64,000 nt of DNA. Origin: Modicisalibacter sp049808615. GTDB lineage: Bacteria; Pseudomonadota; Gammaproteobacteria; Pseudomonadales; Halomonadaceae. The stretch's first letter is position 1. The number at the start of each line of letters is the position of its first letter. A program made the position numbers and the translations under genes. Shown here one piece after another: positions 61,554 to 64,000 of the stretch. The notes beneath the pieces were generated by a model. That model did not search any database. It saw only the letters and a list, made by a program, of their open reading frames with translations, and was not told the origin of the DNA. The stretch covers positions 1 to 64,000 of the forward strand of contig NZ_JBNCAN010000007.1 in the NCBI RefSeq assembly GCF_049808615.1, given 5' to 3'.

Positions 61554-63355
61554 GAGGGGTTCGTTTCCTGATCCTGGCTCTGGCCCTGCTTCTGATCCTG
61601 CTTCTGGCTCTGAGCCTGCAGCATCGTCAGGCGCGCCTCGGTGGCCTGCAGGTTTTCCCGGGCGGTGGCCAGTTGGGTTTCCATATCCTCTAGCTCTGTT
61701 TTATCGGACTGGCGGGCTTCGCTGGTGCGGGCCAGGTTCTTCTCGGCCTTTTTCACCGCAGCCTTGGCGGCGGCCTGGGCGATCTTCAGTTTTCTGAGCT
61801 GGGCCGTATGGTCGGCGGCCGGCGATGCGGATTCGGGGCGAGCTGTCGTCGTGTCGTTGCGTGTCGTTTGCGTGGGTGGTGCTGGCGTGCGCTTCATGCG
61901 CGCCTCGCGCCTGGCCTGTTTCTCGGCCTCTTCCCGGGCCATTCGGGCCTGACGAAACTCGAAGCGGTGCCGGGCATGTTCGGCCTTGCGTGTCTCCTGC
62001 TCACGAGCGCGAATCTCGCTCTTGCTGGCGCGATAGTACTGCACCAGCGGAATATGGCTGGGGCAGACGTAGGCGCAGGCGCCGCATTCGATGCAATCGA
62101 ACAGATTAAAAAGCTCCGCCTTGTCGTGCTCGCGTCCCTTGGCAAACCAATATAGTTGCTGCGGCAACAGCGAAGCGGGGCAGGCGGTTTCGCAGGCGCC
62201 GCAGCGAATGCAGGGCTGTTCCGGCGGGGCCGGCGGTAGTTCCTCAGCGGTGGCGGCGATCAGGCAATTACTCGTCTTGATCAGTGGCAGGGCATCGCTT
62301 TCCAGGGTAAGCCCCATCATCGGGCCTCCCATGACCAGCCGCGACAGGCGCTCCGGTTGCAGGCCGGCAAAGGCCAGCAGTTCCTGCAGGGGTGTGCCGA
62401 TTCGCGCCTCGACGTTGCCGGGCCTATCCAGCGCCTCGCCGGTCAGGGTGACGATGCGCGAGATCAGTGGCTCGCCGTCACGCACCGCCCGCAGCGCCGC
62501 CAGCAGGGTGCCAGGGTTGTGGCAGAGCACCCCGACATCCGCCGGCAGCCCCCGCGATGGCACCTCGCGGCCGGTGAGCAATTGCACGAGCTGTTTCTCG
62601 CCCCCGCTGGGATAGCGAGTCGGCACGACCTTGAGCTCAACAGCTATGTCAGCAGCGATAGGTTCACGCAGCGCCTGACTTAGCGCTTCATTTAGCGCGT
62701 CAATCGCCTCGGGTTTATTGTCCTCGATGCCGATCAGCACGCATTCGGCACCGCAAAGCCGGGCAAACAATAGCGCCCCCTCGAGAATGTCCGCCGTGTA
62801 GCTGCGCAGGGTCAGATCATCGGCGGTGATATAGGGTTCGCACTCGGCGGCGTTCACGATCAGCGTATCGATCGCATGCCGCTGGCGCACTTGCGCCTTT
62901 ACCGCGGTGGGGAAGCCGGCGCCGCCCAGGCCGACGATGCCGGATTCGCGCAGGCGCTCGATCAGCGTTTCGTCGTCGCTGGCGCGCCAGTCGAGGGGCG
63001 GCAACCGCAGCCAATCGTTCTGACCATCGGGATCGGCATCGATGACGATACAGAGCGCGCGAACTTCACCCAGTGCCGCGGAAGGGGTCGGCACCGGGCG
63101 TTCCTCGATGGCGCTGACGGTGCCGGTGATGCTGGCGTGCAGGTTTGCCGAGATCATGCCCTGGGCACGGGCGATCACTTCGCCGGTGCGAACGCGCTGT
63201 CCAACGGTGACGACTGGTTCCGCCGGCATGCCGAGGTGCTGGGTCAAAGGCAAGATCACCCGCTTGGGTAGCGGCGCTTGAACGAGTGGCACACGATTGG
63301 AAAGCGTCTTGCGCTCGGGTGGATGGATGCCGCCGGGAAAGTCGAAGTCAGCCAT
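61550..63355 (-). CDS. rsxC: Electron transport complex subunit RsxC
   Basis: 601 residues, shorter than the E. coli and Pseudomonas forms (>700). Flavin/NADH-binding core with GLGGAGFPTAVKAQ (~141-154); two [4Fe-4S] sites CIRCGACETACP (~383-394) and CIECGACAYVCP (~423-434). The C-terminal ~150 residues are an Ala/Lys/Glu coiled coil ending in a Gln-Lys-Asp repeat tail, variable in this family. Overlaps rsxB by 8 bases. Confidence 0.95.
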   Translation of the reverse strand: MADFDFPGGIHPPERKTLSNRVPLVQAPLPKRVILPLTQHLGMPAEPVVTVGQRVRTGEVIARAQGMISANLHASITGTVSAIEERPVPTPSAALGEVRALCIVIDADPDGQNDWLRLPPLDWRASDDETLIERLRESGIVGLGGAGFPTAVKAQVRQRHAIDTLIVNAAECEPYITADDLTLRSYTADILEGALLFARLCGAECVLIGIEDNKPEAIDALNEALSQALREPIAADIAVELKVVPTRYPSGGEKQLVQLLTGREVPSRGLPADVGVLCHNPGTLLAALRAVRDGEPLISRIVTLTGEALDRPGNVEARIGTPLQELLAFAGLQPERLSRLVMGGPMMGLTLESDALPLIKTSNCLIAATAEELPPAPPEQPCIRCGACETACPASLLPQQLYWFAKGREHDKAELFNLFDCIECGACAYVCPSHIPLVQYYRASKSEIRAREQETRKAEHARHRFEFRQARMAREEAEKQARREARMKRTPAPPTQTTRNDTTTARPESASPAADHTAQLRKLKIAQAAAKAAVKKAEKNLARTSEARQSDKTELEDMETQLATARENLQATEARLTMLQAQSQKQDQKQGQSQDQETNPS

Positions 63356-63968
63356 GCAGACTCCCCTCGTTCATCTCCCGGGCCGGTGTACGGTCGTTGG
63401 CAATCAGGGCTGCGCTTATTTGATTTGCCTGATAGCCCGGGCGATGCCCAAACCCTTGTGGACGCGGCAGCATGTCGATGCAATCCACGGGGCAGGGCTC
63501 GACGCACAGATCGCAGCCGGTGCATTCATCGATGATGACGGTGTGCATGTGCTTGGCGGCGCCGAGAATGGCATCCACCGGGCAGGCCTGGATGCATTTG
63601 GTGCAGCCGATGCACTCGGCCTCGCGGATGTAGGCCGCCTTGGGCACATCCTGAGCCTCGCCATCCAGCGGCTTGGCCTCTCGGCCCAGCAGATCCGCCA
63701 AGGCGGCGATGGTCGCCTCGCCGCCGGGTGGGCACTTGTTGATCTCGTCGCCCTGGCTGATCGCCTCGGCGTAGGGCTTGCAGCCCGGGTAGCCACACTG
63801 ACCGCATTGGGTCTGAGGCAGCAGGGCATCGATGCGTTCGACCACCGGATCGCCCTCGACCTTGAAGTACTGACCGGCAAAACCGAGCAGCGCACCGAAC
63901 ACCGCCGCCATGCCCAGCAGGGCGACGATGGCGAGCAGGATGTCGTTGTCGGTGAGCAGTTCGAGCAC
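63348..63968 (-). CDS. rsxB: Electron transport complex subunit RsxB
   Basis: 206-residue ferredoxin-like subunit: an N-terminal TM helix (~10-30), a four-Cys Fe-S domain CGQCGYPGCKPYAEA (~55-69), then two [4Fe-4S] motifs CIGCTKCIQACP (~117-128) and CTGCDLCVEPCP (~148-159). Starts with GTG; the ribosome site is weak. Only 32 bases remain upstream, so rsxA, expected next, is outside the window. Confidence 0.95.
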   Translation of the reverse strand: MLELLTDNDILLAIVALLGMAAVFGALLGFAGQYFKVEGDPVVERIDALLPQTQCGQCGYPGCKPYAEAISQGDEINKCPPGGEATIAALADLLGREAKPLDGEAQDVPKAAYIREAECIGCTKCIQACPVDAILGAAKHMHTVIIDECTGCDLCVEPCPVDCIDMLPRPQGFGHRPGYQANQISAALIANDRTPAREMNEGSLHG

Positions 63969-64000
63969 GTTTATAACCCTATTGCTTTCAAACTTGTACG

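Noticed and set aside
63969..64000. End of rsxA at the window edge
   Set aside because: Only 32 bases remain and more than one frame has a stop there, so no coding end can be assigned.

Overview
The window looks like a chromosome segment of a moderately halophilic gammaproteobacterium, most likely Halomonas or a close relative in the Halomonadaceae. This is inferred from the mix of Pseudomonas-like gene order (gyrA-serC-pheA-tyrA/aroA-cmk-rpsA; gacA-uvrC-pgsA-tRNA-Gly-Cys-Leu; sdhE-ygfX against nadB), acidic proteins and moderately high G+C. No phage, plasmid or complete insertion sequence was seen. After start-site correction no gene-free stretch exceeds 300 bases.

Layout. 1-9432: the 3' part of a giant repeat adhesin, facing its likely c-di-GMP receptor (LapD) and periplasmic protease (LapG). 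9615-12871: cation efflux, acyltransferase and rdgC in one minus-strand run. 13084-23571: a thioesterase, then gyrA and the serC-pheA-tyrA/aroA-cmk-rpsA block (serine and aromatic amino-acid synthesis, CMP kinase, ribosomal protein S1). 23668-27222: trmJ, groESL behind a clear sigma-32 promoter, and fxsA. 27399-31264: a short-chain dehydrogenase, a ComEA-like protein, pyrF, and the envelope/LPS block ihfB-lapA-lapB in inverted orientation. 31470-34849: sdhE-ygfX, nadB and an FUSC membrane protein. 34967-38895: three tRNAs behind pgsA, uvrC and gacA, plus a lone tRNA-Ala. 39014-46294: an orphan Fbp-like ABC ATPase, argF, glutaredoxin 4, RNase T, a GGDEF/EAL protein, argG and a HlyU-family protein.

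46403-58322 is the least ordinary part. A stand-alone GlnD-like nucleotidyltransferase (DUF294) meets, tail to tail, a four-gene signalling operon: a single-domain receiver, a membrane-anchored PAS protein ending in an intact DnaQ-type exonuclease, a tiny two-helix membrane protein, and a transporter-histidine kinase of the CrbS type. Nearby, a CstA-family transporter is followed by a small protein ending in Cys-Cys and a cysteine-free ArsA/Get3-like ATPase. A roughly 108-base palindromic repeat lies between the last two. 58319-63968: nth and the rsx(B)CDGE electron-transport operon, cut by the window edge. A 158-base MITE-like element sits flush against the rsxE stop codon.

How the parts work together: the adhesin module, the separate GGDEF/EAL protein and GacA point to c-di-GMP and Gac control of attachment. 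The CrbS-like operon and the CstA block suggest sensing and uptake of small carbon compounds, but a link between the two is inference. Start codons were moved from the longest possible frame wherever a Shine-Dalgarno site or family N-terminus argued for it; these choices are given per gene.
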